DNA from: Paulinella micropora
Taxonomy: Eukaryota; Cercozoa; Imbricatea; Euglyphida
NCBI GenBank assembly: GCA_009731375.1
Contig: BJOX01000124.1
Span: 59,062 to 122,152 of the forward strand
DNA: 63,091 nt
Reading direction: 5' to 3'
Shown here: positions 1-15,151 of the stretch, piece after piece
Layout of the letters: each line of letters begins with the position of its first letter
How positions within the stretch are numbered: the stretch's first letter is position 1
Translations under genes and position numbers: made by a program
The notes under the pieces: generated by a model
Told to the model about the DNA's origin: nothing
What the model saw: the letters and a program-made list of their open reading frames with translations, nothing else
The model's database searches: none

Positions 1-50
1 CTCTCATGACACCCCCGCAAGGGCAGTTCCAACACTTCCAGACGGGCCGG
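1..50 (-). repeat. Retroposon family S2 fragment, truncated by the window start
   Basis: These bases match part of the copy at 7064-7204 (the stretch around GACACCCCCGCAAGG and the following CAGTTCCAACACTTCCAGAC-like segment). A (TAA)n run follows at 51-105. The minus strand appears to be the element's sense strand, because the better copies run into an (ATT)n tail on that strand. The family is unassigned. Confidence 0.5.
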
Positions 51-52
51 TA

Positions 53-94
<42 letters not shown>

Positions 95-105
95 TAATAA
101 TAATA

Positions 106-393
<288 letters not shown>

Positions 394-411
394 TAATAAT
401 AATAATAATAA

Positions 412-1551
412 TGATAATGATGGAACTAGAATCTTAATTAATAGTTTAGGACCGGCCGTATCAGAGTAACGGTGTCGGTAGAGCCATTACTTACGATCCG
501 GCCAGTCAAGTTATGCGGTGCGTCCTGTTCGCCCCTTTTCTTATTAAAGCTGTAGTAACAAAATACCTGAAATTCTTACGTAAACTGTTTCGACTCTACT
601 GTTGTTTGACCATCGTTGATCTAAGGCGATATCCTCAGCGAGGATCCGGAATCGGAAGAAGAACATGTAAAATAAAATAAAAGTAAAGGAAATAAAAGTA
701 CTTTGAAAGGTACCCTAGTCGAACGTCCTTCAGACAATATTAATTCTGTCTGAGGAGCGCTAGCGGTTTTCTTGGGCAAGAAGAATTGATCGCGATGTCG
801 ATGTACGTTTCCAAATTTCAAAATTTACTCTAGATCTTTGTATCTTTGTAATCTCTCTCTCTCTCTCATACTCATACTCATATGCATTTATACTCATACT
901 CATACTCATACGTATACTCTAGATATATATACTCATACTCATACTCATACTAATACTCATACTCATACTCATACTCATACTCATACTCATACTCATACTC
1001 ATACTCATACTCATATGCATACTCATACTCGTACTCATACTCATATTATATACTTATACTCATACTCATGATCATGATCATACTCATACTCATACTCATA
1101 CTCGAGATACTCATACTCATACTCATACTCATACTCATACTCATACTCATACTCATACTACCATATATATATATTAAAAAAAAGAGGAAAAGCAAAAGAG
1201 TGAATAAGGAAAAAGGGAAAGTGAAGAACTGATATAAGGGAAAAGAAGAACGTGTAAGTTTACAAAGGCAGGAGTGCATAGAGAAAGAAAGAGAGAAGAA
1301 CAGAAGGAAGGAAAAGAAAGGAAATAATACCTAAGACGGAGAATAAACTTCAAAAAGAAGGTTTGAAAAATAAGAGCGGGAAAAAGAGAGATTAAAAAGA
1401 ATTCTTAATGAGACAAGAAGAGAGGACGAAAAAGAAAGCAATGATGTCATGATACTAGAAAAGAAAAGGTGGGGAAAAAAAGCAAGAGCCAGGAGGGAAC
1501 AGATTTGGAAGGACGAGCGTTGAAGACAAAAGAAGGGAAGGGACGGGGATG

Positions 1552-1582
<31 letters not shown>

Positions 1583-2470
1583 CTCTTGAAGAGAAGTAGT
1601 CACAACCATGGATAAAGGTGCCACACCGTAGTGGGCCAGATGTCCGAGCCATATCACTACTGTGCAGCACTATCGCCACTACCATGCGGATCAGGCTGCC
1701 AATCAGTATTGCGAACATCACTTGGCCTGGGCCAGGACACAATCTAGAATCCAAACGCCTCAGGTGCATAGAGCCACAACGACGGACCAGGGCGTTGATT
1801 AGGACGTACACTCGCCCGGCCGCTACAGATTCGGTGTTGAAATAGGCTGAGCGGGTCATTAATATTCCTACCGATAAGTGCTATATACTATGATTATTAA
1901 TAATAACATGATCCTGCACAGCGACATCGCTGTTTGACGTCAGACGAGCCGCGGAAGCACGCAGCTCGCAAACCCTGAGGCGATGTGATTCCATAGCAGA
2001 CGTTAGGATACAAAGTTGGAGACTAAGGATGAAAGATTTAGCAATTTTCCTGCCAAGGGGATTGCCATCAGATCCAGCTGAATTCTTGCCACTAATCTGA
2101 AATCTGGCCACTAATCTGAAATCTGATTCGTAATTCAAGTTCGATGGCTGAGTTTGACACTTGAATGTACACAGTAGTATCATCAAATTTTGCCGCTGGT
2201 TTTTAGGTGACTTTTCTTTTTCTTGCTTTCTAGTTCACCTTCTCTCTTTATTATTTTTTTTCTTTTTAGCCTCTGCTTTTCCAGCTCTTTCAACTATTAA
2301 TTCTGTTGACCTGCATCTTAGACTAGTTCTTTTTTTTTTAAAATCTTTTTTCTCTGTGTTATTTCTATATTCGTTTTTCTCTGTTTTTGCCACTTTTACT
2401 CGTCCTTCTTTCCCTTTCTTGTCTGATTTTCCCTTCTTTCTTCCTCTCTGCATTTTCCACTATTTTTCTC
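412..2470. other. No gene recognised; hexanucleotide repeat and unassigned sequence
   Basis: A (CATACT)n hexanucleotide array fills roughly 880-1160, and an A-run of about 25 lies near 1552-1580. The stretch 1600-1860 is complex sequence, open on the minus strand but without a recognised motif. I see no splice-flanked coding islands here. Confidence 0.4.
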
Positions 2471-2572
2471 CTTATATATACAAATATATAAGCTTTATAT
2501 ATATATAATATATGTAAATATATATATATATATATGTTACATATATATATATATAATATGTATATATATATG

Positions 2573-2609
<37 letters not shown>

Positions 2610-3052
2610 ATGTGTGTGCGTGTGTGTTTGTGTGTGCGTGCGTGTGTGTGTAACGTTTCACCTCTCATGAAACTATTCCATTCTATCTCTTCTGCTTCAA
2701 ACTCAGCTTTACGGGTGGAAAGTATTTTATTAAAACAGTGCTTGCGTAAAAAATGCAAAACCCAGCCCAGGAACGGACTTGGACCCAGCCTCCAGAGAAA
2801 GTAATCATAGTAAGTATAAAGAACAAAATTGCGGTCTCGGTAGAGGCCCGTTTGGTACCGGTTGGTGGAATGCGTGAACTAGTGCTGTTCTCTGACTAAA
2901 CATCATGTATACTGCGACAATGTGCGGCAAATGTGTAGTTGGAGTGGTGGCGCTGCATTACCGAACGACTCAGCTTTATTTATTATTGATGCATCGTCAA
3001 GCCGAAGTACTAATAAGTCAACGAACAAACGAAAACACACAGACACACACAA

Positions 3053-3086
<34 letters not shown>

Positions 3087-4259
3087 CAAAAAAACAAATA
3101 AACAAAAAACAGCATGTCTATTGCAGTGATATAAAAAACTTGAAGAGAAACAAAAAATCTTCAGAATCTTCAAAATCAATAGCCGAATATTATTGCCAAT
3201 AGCCTCATCAGCAGACGGACTCTCCAGCGACCAAGCTGGAAGTGTGTGCTGACCCATATCGCATACCATACCTACAGCGTGTACAAGGCAACAATGACAT
3301 GGTCATGCAGCATGGACACCAACTTTCCTTGTCATACTTCGACTTCTCACTGATCTCTACGAATGGTAAGGTTTTTTTAAAAGAGTGATTGCGTAAAAAG
3401 CAATGATTGCGTAAAAAGCAATAATGCTGGCCCTGCCTCCAAAGGCCACGACGGGCCCGTACCAAGTTTTTAGACATAGCTAGTGTTCCAATCGCCATTG
3501 TGAACAGACAGGAGCAAATCATAACTACAATAAAGTGGTGATGATTACGTGGAATGAACTAGCATATGGCTATTACTCTTCTCATGAATGTGTGTAGGCA
3601 GAAGTGACAGATACGATCTGCAGCCAGCGCGTGAGTATGATTCTGATGCTGTATACAAGTCAAACGCCGTTGATAATTGTCTGTATGGTCATAGCAAGCA
3701 CGCTGCCGCTATCATGGCCATCGTGTGGGCGCACAGTGACGGTTGCAAGCACGATCAGACTTTTTCTACGCCATCTAGAAATTCGGGTTTGGGTAGCGAA
3801 AAAGCCACCCTAGGCCAGACTTCTGCTGGCCTGGGCTGGCTCTTTCGCACCCGTAAGCCAAAACGTCGGTCTAGTGTAGAACGAGCCTGACGCTTGGCCG
3901 TTGCGCACAGACAGACATGACGCCTATTATTATCTTGCACGGGAATTGTGTTGAGACTGTGTAAGGTGCTGCCAGAGAGCAACGCACAGACGAGCGGCCC
4001 TACTTGCCCTCAATATTAATCGCACGTCAGTGTTAAGGAGATAGCAACACAGACGAGGCAAGCCGGCAATTTGTCTGAATTGCAAGTTAGGGTCAGGGGT
4101 GATAGCAAGACAGACTTGGCGGGCCGGACTGTCAAAGCGGATAGATAGGATAGATGCATAGGATAGAGGGTAGAGAGAATAGATGGAAAGCTGTAGACCT
4201 GTCCTGTTGGCGCAGCGCCAACCAGTGGTTAATCTCCTATAATACACGGCCAGGGTGCA

Positions 4260-4264
<5 letters not shown>
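2471..4264. other. No gene recognised; TA/TG repeats and repeat fragments
   Basis: (TA)n and (TG)n runs cover about 2480-2655, and (CA)n covers 3045-3080. A short tandem of a GCGTAAAAAGCAAT-like unit lies at 3390-3425, with a related piece near 2740. Bases 3776-3890 resemble 19613-19740, with shared blocks such as AATTCGGGTT, AAAGCCAC, CCTGGGCTGGC and AAGCCAAA. This marks a dispersed repeat present twice in the window. Confidence 0.4.
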
Positions 4265-4311
<47 letters not shown>

Positions 4312-4315
4312 CATC

Positions 4316-4371
<56 letters not shown>

Positions 4372-4408
4372 GCTATCTATCTAGCTATCTACCTACCTAC
4401 CTACCTAC

Positions 4409-4457
<49 letters not shown>

Positions 4458-4496
4458 AATCTATCAATCTATCAATCAATCTATCTATCTATCTAC

Positions 4497-4566
<70 letters not shown>

Positions 4567-4726
4567 CCTCGCCCCGCCTGGTACTAGGGAGCTTTGGTAT
4601 CGCCTGTATCAGTCCCTTCCGTGCAAACATCACGGCTTAGCTGGGCATCGGGTTAATACTTTACCCACAGACTTCCTTGGTTGACGAAATCAGAAGCTCC
4701 TTTTTTCTGACATTAGTCGATATCTC

Positions 4727-4799
<73 letters not shown>

Positions 4800-4914
4800 C
4801 AATATATACATAACATGATCTTCAATGGAAGAGAGAGCAACAGATGACTCTCTCTCTCTCTCTGCCTCTCTCTCTCTCTCTCTGCCTCTCTCTCTCTCTC
4901 TGTATGTGTGTGTG

Positions 4915-4945
<31 letters not shown>

Positions 4946-5034
4946 GTGCCTCTCTCTCTCTCTCATACTTCAAATAAATATGCATATACTCGCATTGGTT
5001 GCATAAGTCAGTCAAATCCAGGTGCCCGCAACCG

Positions 5035-5070
<36 letters not shown>

Positions 5071-5114
5071 CAGGGTAAGCTGGGACGGCGGCAGAGAGAC
5101 AACAGACGGCTCTC

Positions 5115-5146
<32 letters not shown>

Positions 5147-5162
5147 CCTCCCTCCCTCACCT

Positions 5163-5195
<33 letters not shown>

Positions 5196-5276
5196 TTCTA
5201 TCTCTCTCTCTCTCTCTCTCTCTACATATATATATATATATATATATATTTCTATCTATCTATATATCTATATTTC

Positions 5277-5353
<77 letters not shown>

Positions 5354-5400
5354 ATCTATCTATCTCTATCTCTCTTTCTTTCTTACATCACATCTACACA
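4265..5400. repeat. Compound microsatellite cluster with one repeat fragment
   Basis: (TC)n, (CTAT)n, (GT)n and (TA)n runs follow one another. Bases 4567-4729 are a reverse-complement fragment of the 470-bp repeat seen twice at 19753-20222 and 20299-20764. Around 4990-5105 lies a decayed copy of the terminal exon of the minus-strand TIM-barrel gene. Confidence 0.7.
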
Positions 5401-5515
5401 ATTCAGACTTAGATGCTGGCTGCGGGCACGTGTGTGTGTGTGTGTGTATGTGTGTGTATGTGTGTGTGTGTGTGTTAGGGCGGGCTGGTAGCGCGGCAGA
5501 GAGGGTAACAAATTG
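4990..5515 (-). repeat. Two decayed copies of the TIM-barrel gene's terminal exon with expanded CA tracts
   Basis: Minus-strand 5515-5405 and 5105-4990 align with exon 5652-5554 on both sides of its short CCACACACACAG stretch. In both copies this stretch has become a long (CA)n run. Shared flanks include CAGCCCGCCCT before the run and, after it, GCCAGCATCT in the nearer copy and a diverged GGCACCTGG in the farther one. Both copies have in-frame stops and look non-functional. Confidence 0.6.
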
Positions 5516-5553
5516 CTCTCAATCTCTCTGATTCTCTCTTGCATAGCTCATAC

Positions 5554-5785
5554 CCAGATGCTGGCTACTGGCGCCTGTGTGTGTGGCAGGGCGGGCTGAT
5601 AGGGTGGAGGTCCGTGCTCCGTCGTCCACGTACTGCACTCGTGGCCGCGCGCCTAGGTAAGCAGGCAGGCAGGCAGGTAGGTAGGTAGGTAGGTACATAA
5701 GTAGGTAGGTACATAGGTAGGTACGTAGGTAGGTAGGTAGGTGAATATGTACTGCACACGTCTGCACGCGCCTAGCGGCAGAGAA

Positions 5786-5831
<46 letters not shown>

Positions 5832-6001
5832 CAGTAGTAGCAGAAGTAGTAGAAGTAGTAATAGTAGTAGTAGTAGTAGTAGAAGAAGAAGAAGAAGAAG
5901 AAGGAGAAGACGAAGAAGAAGAAGAAGAAGAAGGAGAAGACGAAGAAGAAGAAGAAGAAGAAGAAGAAGAAGAAGAAGAAGAAGAAGAAGAGGAATAAGA
6001 G

Positions 6002-6069
<68 letters not shown>

Positions 6070-7026
6070 TACTTCCTCTAAGGCATACTGATGCAGCTGA
6101 TGGCACAATCCGTTTCCGGACATGAGCCTCCATGCCCTTGTTCGAGGTGCTCCGTCCCCACCTAGTCAGTCTCTCGACTGATTATAGGGGCCACCGATGG
6201 AGCTCCTGAGGGCAAGACTACACTAAGCCGAGGTTATTCCGCAGTCCCAACAACCTCTTGCAAAACGTTGCCGCATGTGCAAGTGCGTACACCAAGCATG
6301 GTTGCTAGAACTACCTCAAAACCCCACCCATAACAATTTGGTATCCGCTGGGTCCACGGGCTATCAACCGGCATAGCGGAGTTTAAGATCTTCGACAGGC
6401 GCCCAACGACCCTCCTCCCCAGCATCATCCACCAAATGGTTTTGAGTTGGCATCACAGTTTAATGCCGTAAGGCCATTGGGCTGGAGCTCTCATAAACAA
6501 GGGTGACTAAGTTTTTATCATCAGGAATAATAATAATAAAATAAATAATAATAATAATAATACTATATCTGAGGCGTACTGATGCATCTAATGGCATATC
6601 CTCAACGGACATAAGCCTCCAATACCCTTGTTCGAGGTCCTCCACCCCCCCGTGTCAGTCTCTCGCCTGATGATCGGGGCCACCGATGGAGCTCCTGAGG
6701 GCAAGACTGCACTAAGCCGAGGTTATTCCNNNNNNNNNNNNNNNNNNNNNNNNNNNNNNNNNNNNNNNNNNNNNNNNNNNNNNNNNNNNNNNNNNNNNNN
6801 NNNNNNNNNNNNNNNNNNNNNNNNNNNNNNNNNNNNNNNNNNNNNNNNNNNNNNNNNNNNNNNNNNNNNNNNNNNNNNNNNNNNNNNNNNNNNNNNNNNN
6901 NNNNNNNNNNNNNNNNNNNNNNNNNNNNNNNNNNNNNNNNNNNNNNNNNNNNNNNNNNNNNNNNNNNNNNNNNNNNNNNNNNNNNNNNNNNNNNNNNNNN
7001 NNNNNNNNNNNNNNNNNNNNNNNTAA

Positions 7027-7059
<33 letters not shown>

Positions 7060-7575
7060 TAATAATAGTGCTTCTCAGTCAATGGCGAATGCATTTCTGC
7101 ACATGTGCCTCCATCGTCTCACCCGCGAGGGGAGTACGAAGATTTGACGATAGGCTCTACTGACACCCCCGCAAGGCAGCTCCAAGCCTTCCAGACAGAC
7201 CAATNNNNNNNNNNNNNNNNNNNNNNNNNNNNNNNNNNNNNNNNNNNNNNNNNNNNNNNNNNNNNNNNNNNNNNNNNNNNNNNNNNNNNNNNNNNNNNNN
7301 NNNNNNNNNNNNNNNNNNNNNNNNNNNNNNNNNNNNNNNNNNNNNNNNNNNNNNNNNNNNNNNNNNNNNNNNNNNNNNNNNNNNNNNNNNNNNNNNNNNN
7401 NNNNNNNNNNNNNNNNNNNNNNNNNNNNNNNNNNNNNNNNNNNNNNNNNNNNNNNNNNNNNNNNNNNNNNNNNNNNNNNNNNNNNNNNNNNNNNNNNNNN
7501 NNNNNNNNTCGGGAATCGAACTGGCGACAGGGCCCAGATGNNNNNNNNNNNNNNNNNNNNNNNNNNNNNNNNNNN

Positions 7576-7606
<31 letters not shown>

Positions 7607-8085
7607 GTAATAATAATAACAATAATAGTGTATCTCCTGCCAATTGCTGAGCCAAAAGGCCATGTGCATCCAGTCCTCCATTCCATAAGGAAAGTCTCCA
7701 CACCAATCGGTGGAATAAAGGAAGNNNNNNNNNNNNNNNNNNNNNNNNNNNNNNNNNNNNNNNNNNNNNNNNNNNNNNNNNNNNNNNNNNNNNNNNNNNN
7801 NNNNNNNNNNNNNNNNNNNNNNNNNNNNNNNNNNNNNNNNNNNNNNNNNNNNNNNNNNNNNNNNNNNNNNNNNNNNNNNNNNNNNNNNNNNNNNNNNNNN
7901 NNNNNNNNNNNNNNNNNNNNNNNNNNNNNNNNNNNNNNNNNNNNNNNNNNNNNNNNNNNNNNNNNNNNNNNNNNNNNNNNNNNNGACCGGTATGTTCAAT
8001 GAAAATACTGGTGGCACCGACGGGAATCGAACTGGCGACAGGGCTCAGATGGTAGAACTTGACCACTGGGCTATCACGGTGTCCA

Positions 8086-8125
<40 letters not shown>

Positions 8126-8204
8126 GGACGAGGAAGAAGAAGAAGAAGAGGAAGGGGAAGAAGAAAAAGAAGAAAAAGAAGAAGTAGTAGTAGTAGTAGT
8201 AGTA

Positions 8205-8235
<31 letters not shown>

Positions 8236-8249
8236 AATAATAATAAGAA

Positions 8250-8312
<63 letters not shown>

Positions 8313-8442
8313 GTAGTAGTAGTAGTATTAATAGTAGTAGTAGTAGTGGTGGTGGTGGTGGTGGTTGTGGTGGTGGTAATAGTAGTAGTAGTAGTAATAA
8401 TAATAATAATAATAATAGTAGTAGTAGTAGTAGTAGTCGTAC

Positions 8443-8483
<41 letters not shown>

Positions 8484-8549
8484 TTAGTATTAGTATTAGT
8501 ATTAGTATTAGTATTAGTATTAGTAGTAGTAGTAGTAGTAGTTGGTGCT

Positions 8550-8589
<40 letters not shown>

Positions 8590-8657
8590 AAGTAGTAGTA
8601 GTAGTGGTGGTGATGGTGGTGGTGGTGGTAGTGGTGGTGGTGATGGATAGATAGAAG

Positions 8658-8697
<40 letters not shown>

Positions 8698-8884
8698 CTG
8701 GACCTGTTGCGCAGTCCAGATTGCATCCCACCACCTACATTCATACACACACATACATACATACATACATACATACATACATACATACATAACATACATA
8801 CATAACATACATAACATACATCTATACATACATACATACATACATACATACATACATACATACATACATACATAAATACACAAA

Positions 8885-8916
<32 letters not shown>

Positions 8917-9587
8917 CATGCAATTATATACATACATACAATTACATAGGTACATACATGCATGCGTACCGCTCGTGGGCTGCCACGAGTTCCTTGCACT
9001 CCGCCGCCCTGCGTACACAGGTCAAGAAGAAGGATACATATATATATATATATAATATATATATATACATATATATATACATATATGTATATATATATAT
9101 ATGTATATAAAGCATAAAAGATAACAAAATAAAAAATGGAGGGTTACGATAAAGTATTCAAAAGATTTTTTCTTTAATAAAAAAAGATAAATAAAGATCA
9201 AAGATCAAGATGAGAAGTTATAAGAGGAAAAAAGATGAAGATGAAAAGGTGCGAGAGGAAAAAAGATGAAAGATAAACGATAGGAAGAGGACGAGGAGGA
9301 GGAGGAAGGAGGAAAAGAAGGAGGGAGGAGCAGAAAAGACGAGCAAGAGAAGGGAGGAGGAGGAAGGAGGAGGAGGAGGAGAGGGCACTTGCGGTCCGAA
9401 AAATAAGAGATAGGATGACGACGAGGATGAGGCCTCAGGAGGAGGAGGAGGAGGAGGAGGAGGAGGAGGAGGAGGAGAAGGAGAAGAAAAGGTAAGTAGG
9501 AGGGGGCACCAACAAGTAGCGCAAAAACACACACACACACAATCTCTCTCTCCTTTCTCTCTTTTCTCTCTCTCTCTCTCTCGCTCG

Positions 9588-9641
<54 letters not shown>

Positions 9642-9692
9642 CTAGGGTCCGGCACCTGCGGGCCTTGGCTGTGACCTATTCGACCCTGATGG

Positions 9693-9723
<31 letters not shown>

Positions 9724-9893
9724 TGTATGTATGTATGCATTTATCTATGTATGTATGTACGTATGTGCATGCATGTATGCATGCATACATACATACATAC
9801 ATACATACATACATGCATAGATACATACATACGTACATATATACATACGTACATAGATATGCACATGCATGCATGCATGTATGTATGTATATG

Positions 9894-9925
<32 letters not shown>

Positions 9926-10616
9926 TCTATGTATGTATGTATGTATGTATGTATGTATGTATGTATGTATGTATGTATTGTTATGTTATGTATTGTTATG
10001 TTATGTTATGTGATGTTATGTGATGTGATGTTATGTTATGTTATGTTATGTTATGTTATGTATTCATGTATATGTGTATGAATGAATGTATGTATGTATG
10101 AAAAGAGAAGAAATCCACTGGCATGTGTGCGGTGGAAAGCAGGAGGAGGAGGAGGAGGAGCAGCAGCAGCAGCAGGAAGAGGAAGGGAAAGAAGGAGGGC
10201 AGATATGTGTTTGTGATGGAAGTGAAGACGAGGGAAGAAGGAGGAGGAGGAGGAGAAGAAGGGAAGATACGTATATGTGGAAGTGAGGAGGAGGAGGGAG
10301 GAGGAGGGACGGAGGAGGAGGAGGAGCAGCATGAGGAACAAGGGAAAGAGAAGAATGGCAGAAACGTGTATGTGAGGAGGGTAAAGAGAAGAAGGGCAGA
10401 TACGTGTATGTGATGGAAGTGCCCGGCCGCCGCGAGTGAGAAAATCACCTGTCCCGACCACCCCCCCGAGGGAAAACAAGGCCGAGAAAGAGAGAACAGA
10501 GAAGAAATCAAGAAACAAGGCACGGGAAAGAAAGCAGAAAGAAAGAAAGAAAGAAAGAAAGGAAGAAAGGAAGGAAGGAAGGAAAGAAGGAAGGAAAGAA
10601 GGAAGGAAGGAAGGAA

Positions 10617-10649
<33 letters not shown>

Positions 10650-11274
10650 GAAGAAAGAAAGAAATGGAACAGAGGGGGCACGGATGACTTGAGGGGAAGC
10701 GGAGAGGGCAGAGAAGCGCAGAGGCCCAGCACAAGAGACTCGCAGACGCAAACGGCACGCCCACGCTCCTTCCTCCTGCCGTCCGCCATCCCTTCCTTCC
10801 ATTGTCTTTTCCTTTTATTTCTACCTCTTTCTTTTTCTTTCTTTTCCTCTTTCTTTTCCTCTTTCTTTTTCTTTCTTTTCCTCTTTCTTTTTCTCTTTCT
10901 TTTTCTTTCTTTTCCTCTTTCTTTTTCTCTTTCTTTTTCTCTTTCTTTTTCTCTTTCTTTTTCTCTTTCTTTCTTTTCTCTTTCTTTCTTTTTCTCTTTC
11001 TTTTTCTTTTTCCCTTTCTTTTTCTTTTTCTTTTTCTCATTCTTTTTCTCATTCTCTTTCTTTCTCGCTTTCTTTTTCTCTTTCTTTTTCTTATTCTATC
11101 TCTTTATCTTTCTGTCTTTCTCTGCCTTTCCTTCGTCTCCCTTCCTTTCCATTTTCGCTTCTTCCTCCTCTCTTTCCTTTCTCTTTCTTCCCTTCGCTGT
11201 CTCTTTCTTTATTTCTTTATTTCTGACTTCCTTTCTTTCCCTCCCTGCTACCTTCGCAGCCCCATCGCCCTGCC

Positions 11275-11337
<63 letters not shown>

Positions 11338-11370
11338 TTCCCCCCCCTCCTCCCCCNNNNNNNNNNNNNN

Positions 11371-11406
<36 letters not shown>

Positions 11407-11633
11407 CTGGCCCCTTATCCTACCCCCCTTTTCCCCCTCTTCTTCTCCTTGCCTCTCTCCCTTTTCCGCCTCTCTACTTGGCTCCAATTCAATCTCTATC
11501 CATTTATCCATCTATCCATCTATCTATCTGTCTATCTGTCTTTCTTTCTATATCTATCTCTATCTCTATCTATTTCGCGCGCTCTCTCTGTCTTTCTCTC
11601 ACACACACATAAACACACACACACATACATACA

Positions 11634-11683
<50 letters not shown>

Positions 11684-11778
11684 TCTCTCTCTCTGCCCTA
11701 CTTCTCCCAGTGCGGGGTCATCGGGGGCGGCCTCACACACACACTCTCTCTCTCTCTCTCTCTCTGCTCTCTCTCTCT

Positions 11779-11835
<57 letters not shown>

Positions 11836-12290
11836 TCTCTACTTCTTCCAATGCGGGGTCATCGGGCACGGCCTCACACACGTTGAGCCTGCATACCCAC
11901 ACATCAGATTATGCTCATACATAACACTCGTTGTGAGTGAGTGAGTGAGTGAGTGAGTGAGTGAAGTAAGGGAGTAAGTGAGTGAGTGGGGTGGCGTGAG
12001 TGAAGGAGTGAGTGGAGTGAGTGAGTGGAGTGAGTGAGTGGATTGAGTGAGTGGATTGAGTGAATGGATTGAGTGAAGTGAGTGAGTGGAAGGAGTGGAG
12101 TGAGTGGAGTGAGTGGAGTATGTATGTATGTATGTATGTATGTGTATGCATGTATGTATGTGTATGTATGTGTGTGTGTGTGTATGTCTGTCTGTCTGGT
12201 CTGTCTGTCGTATGTATGTATGGATGTATGTACGTATGTATGTATGTATGTATGTATGTATATGTATATGTATGTATGCATGTATGTATG

Positions 12291-12321
<31 letters not shown>

Positions 12322-12618
12322 TAATTTATGTCTGTTAGAGACATCGCCCAGGTTTGAAGGGCGGCTAATTGTACCTGTGTATTTATGTATGTATGTATGT
12401 ATGTATGTATGTATGTATGTGCGTATGCATGTATATATGAGTGAGTGTAGTGAGTGTAGTGAGTGTAGTGAGTGTGGTGGAGTAGTGTGTACCAGTGAGA
12501 CAGGTCGGCCACGAGGCGCACGTGAGGACAGCGCGCGACCAGCTCGCGAGCAACCTCACAGACAGATCCATGATTAGATAGATAGATAGATAGAAAGATA
12601 GATATATAGATAATAGAC

Positions 12619-12658
<40 letters not shown>

Positions 12659-12679
12659 GGATGGATGGATGGATGGATG

Positions 12680-12748
<69 letters not shown>

Positions 12749-13180
12749 CTCCAGCCAAGATAGGAGGAAGAAAGAGAGCGTGTGAACACCCCAGGCCAAG
12801 ATAGGAGGAAGAAAGAGAGAAGCAAGGTAGAGAGAGAAAGCGAGGAAGAGAGAGTGATGCTGACCCAAGGCGAATAGAGGAAACGACCACGGTGCGTCTC
12901 GAATAGAATCTACAGCAAACAGGGGGAAAAGAACGAGGGAAGAACATGGAAAAGGGAGGAAATAAGACGAGAGAGAAGAAGAGAGAAGAAGAGAAGAGAG
13001 AAGGGAGAAGGTGGAGGAGGAAGGAACACGGCGCAAAAGAACGCCAGGAAGACAGAGGAAGTTGTGTTTGGAGAACAAGTGAAGGATACCTGAGTGTGTG
13101 TGGAACAAGAGAGTGTGAATGGGTGTGAATGAGTGAGAGAGTGAGAAGGCGAGTGAAAGAGTTATTGAAAGAGTGCGAGC

Positions 13181-13218
<38 letters not shown>

Positions 13219-13497
13219 TATGGTGGTTGTGCTGGCTGTACTGGCTGCTGTGTTTGCTGCTGCAGCTCCTGCACAAGGCCAAAAAACTCCTCAGCCTTCA
13301 CAACACGCATATGCCATGTGTGTATGTATGCATGTATGTGTGTGTATGTGTGTAGGTATGTCTGTATGTATGTATGTATGTCTGCTATGTCTGCTATGTG
13401 GCGCGCTGCACACACACCTGTGGCATGGTGTGCCAGTCGCGCAGGCCGTGGCAGTTGATCAGGTCAGGCTGGAACTCCAGCGCCTCCAGCACCTACC

Positions 13498-13549
<52 letters not shown>

Positions 13550-13617
13550 CGGATGGATGGATAAAGCCATGGCAGTGTATCAAGTTGGGTTGAAACTCCA
13601 TGGCCTCCAACACATTC

Positions 13618-13674
<57 letters not shown>

Positions 13675-13682
13675 CGCACACG

Positions 13683-13720
<38 letters not shown>

Positions 13721-13745
13721 CACACACGCACACACACACACAAAG

Positions 13746-13786
<41 letters not shown>

Positions 13787-13811
13787 AAGAGAGACAGAGA
13801 GACAGAGAGAC

Positions 13812-13864
<53 letters not shown>

Positions 13865-13928
13865 AATGAAGCAATAGCAGTGTATCACGTTTGGCTGAAC
13901 CTCCATCGCCTCCAACACCTAGAAAGAG

Positions 13929-13967
<39 letters not shown>

Positions 13968-13986
13968 AAGAGAGAGAGAGAGAGAG

Positions 13987-14017
<31 letters not shown>

Positions 14018-14020
14018 TAC

Positions 14021-14059
<39 letters not shown>

Positions 14060-14086
14060 CAGACAGACAAATAGAATAGATAGATG

Positions 14087-14119
<33 letters not shown>

Positions 14120-14141
14120 GTAGATAGATAGGTAGATAGAT

Positions 14142-14199
<58 letters not shown>

Positions 14200-14838
14200 G
14201 AGATGTCGCAAAGGAATGTAGTCCTTGCAAAGGAACGCAGTTTCACATCAAACAGTAATTTGTGTACTGTGCATGTGTCCGGGATGGGAATCACGGGTAG
14301 ACTGTGTTCTGGAAAAAAGAAGAGGACGTTGAAGAAAAAGGCTATCTAGGAATGGAGAGTGGGGAGGATAAGGAAGAAGGGAAAGAAAAGGAAACCGTTA
14401 GTCCAAGTGTTTTGAGCACCGTAAGCTTGCGCAAGCTACAATGATGACATTGTATAATGCCTAAACCCCCGAAGGGACCTAGCCCGGGCTATGCAACACT
14501 GGACGGCTATGACGGAATGCAGGAACCGATACGGACTAGAGGAAGATTAGTCCAATTTTTGACTGCACAGGAGCGATAAATCGCAAAAGAGCAACGAGCT
14601 ACGCAGGGATGAGAGAGGAGGGGAGGATGAGAGGGAGTGCGGATTGGAGTTCTTCTTCAATGCCTTTCCATTCGCTTGGTGTTGATTGCAATACCAGGCG
14701 TTTTCTTCTTTCGGTTGGTTCTTTCGGGGCTCTTCTTGTCCGATGGACGAAATGGGAGTATGTCTCGGCGTCAACACAGTGGGTGGAATCCAGGTTGATA
14801 ATGCCGGGTTGCAGATAGATAGATAGATAGATAGATAT

Positions 14839-14870
<32 letters not shown>

Positions 14871-14895
14871 GTAGATAGGTAGGTAGGTAGGTAGG

Positions 14896-14974
<79 letters not shown>

Positions 14975-14995
14975 TTAGATGGATAGATGGATATG

Positions 14996-15038
<43 letters not shown>

Positions 15039-15079
15039 GGATAGATAGATGGATGGATAGATAGATAGATAGATAGATG

Positions 15080-15151
<72 letters not shown>

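Noticed and set aside
8010-8084. Functional tRNA gene
   Set aside because: A and B boxes are good, but the acceptor arms pair poorly, no clear anticodon arm was found, and the sequence continues into a repeated body with an (ATT)n tail.
13418-13913. Pentatricopeptide-repeat protein
   Set aside because: The tandem LEA(L/M)E.QP(D/N).I segments look PPR-like, but phase and motif order place the first copy inside the TIM-barrel gene and the others are truncated copies.
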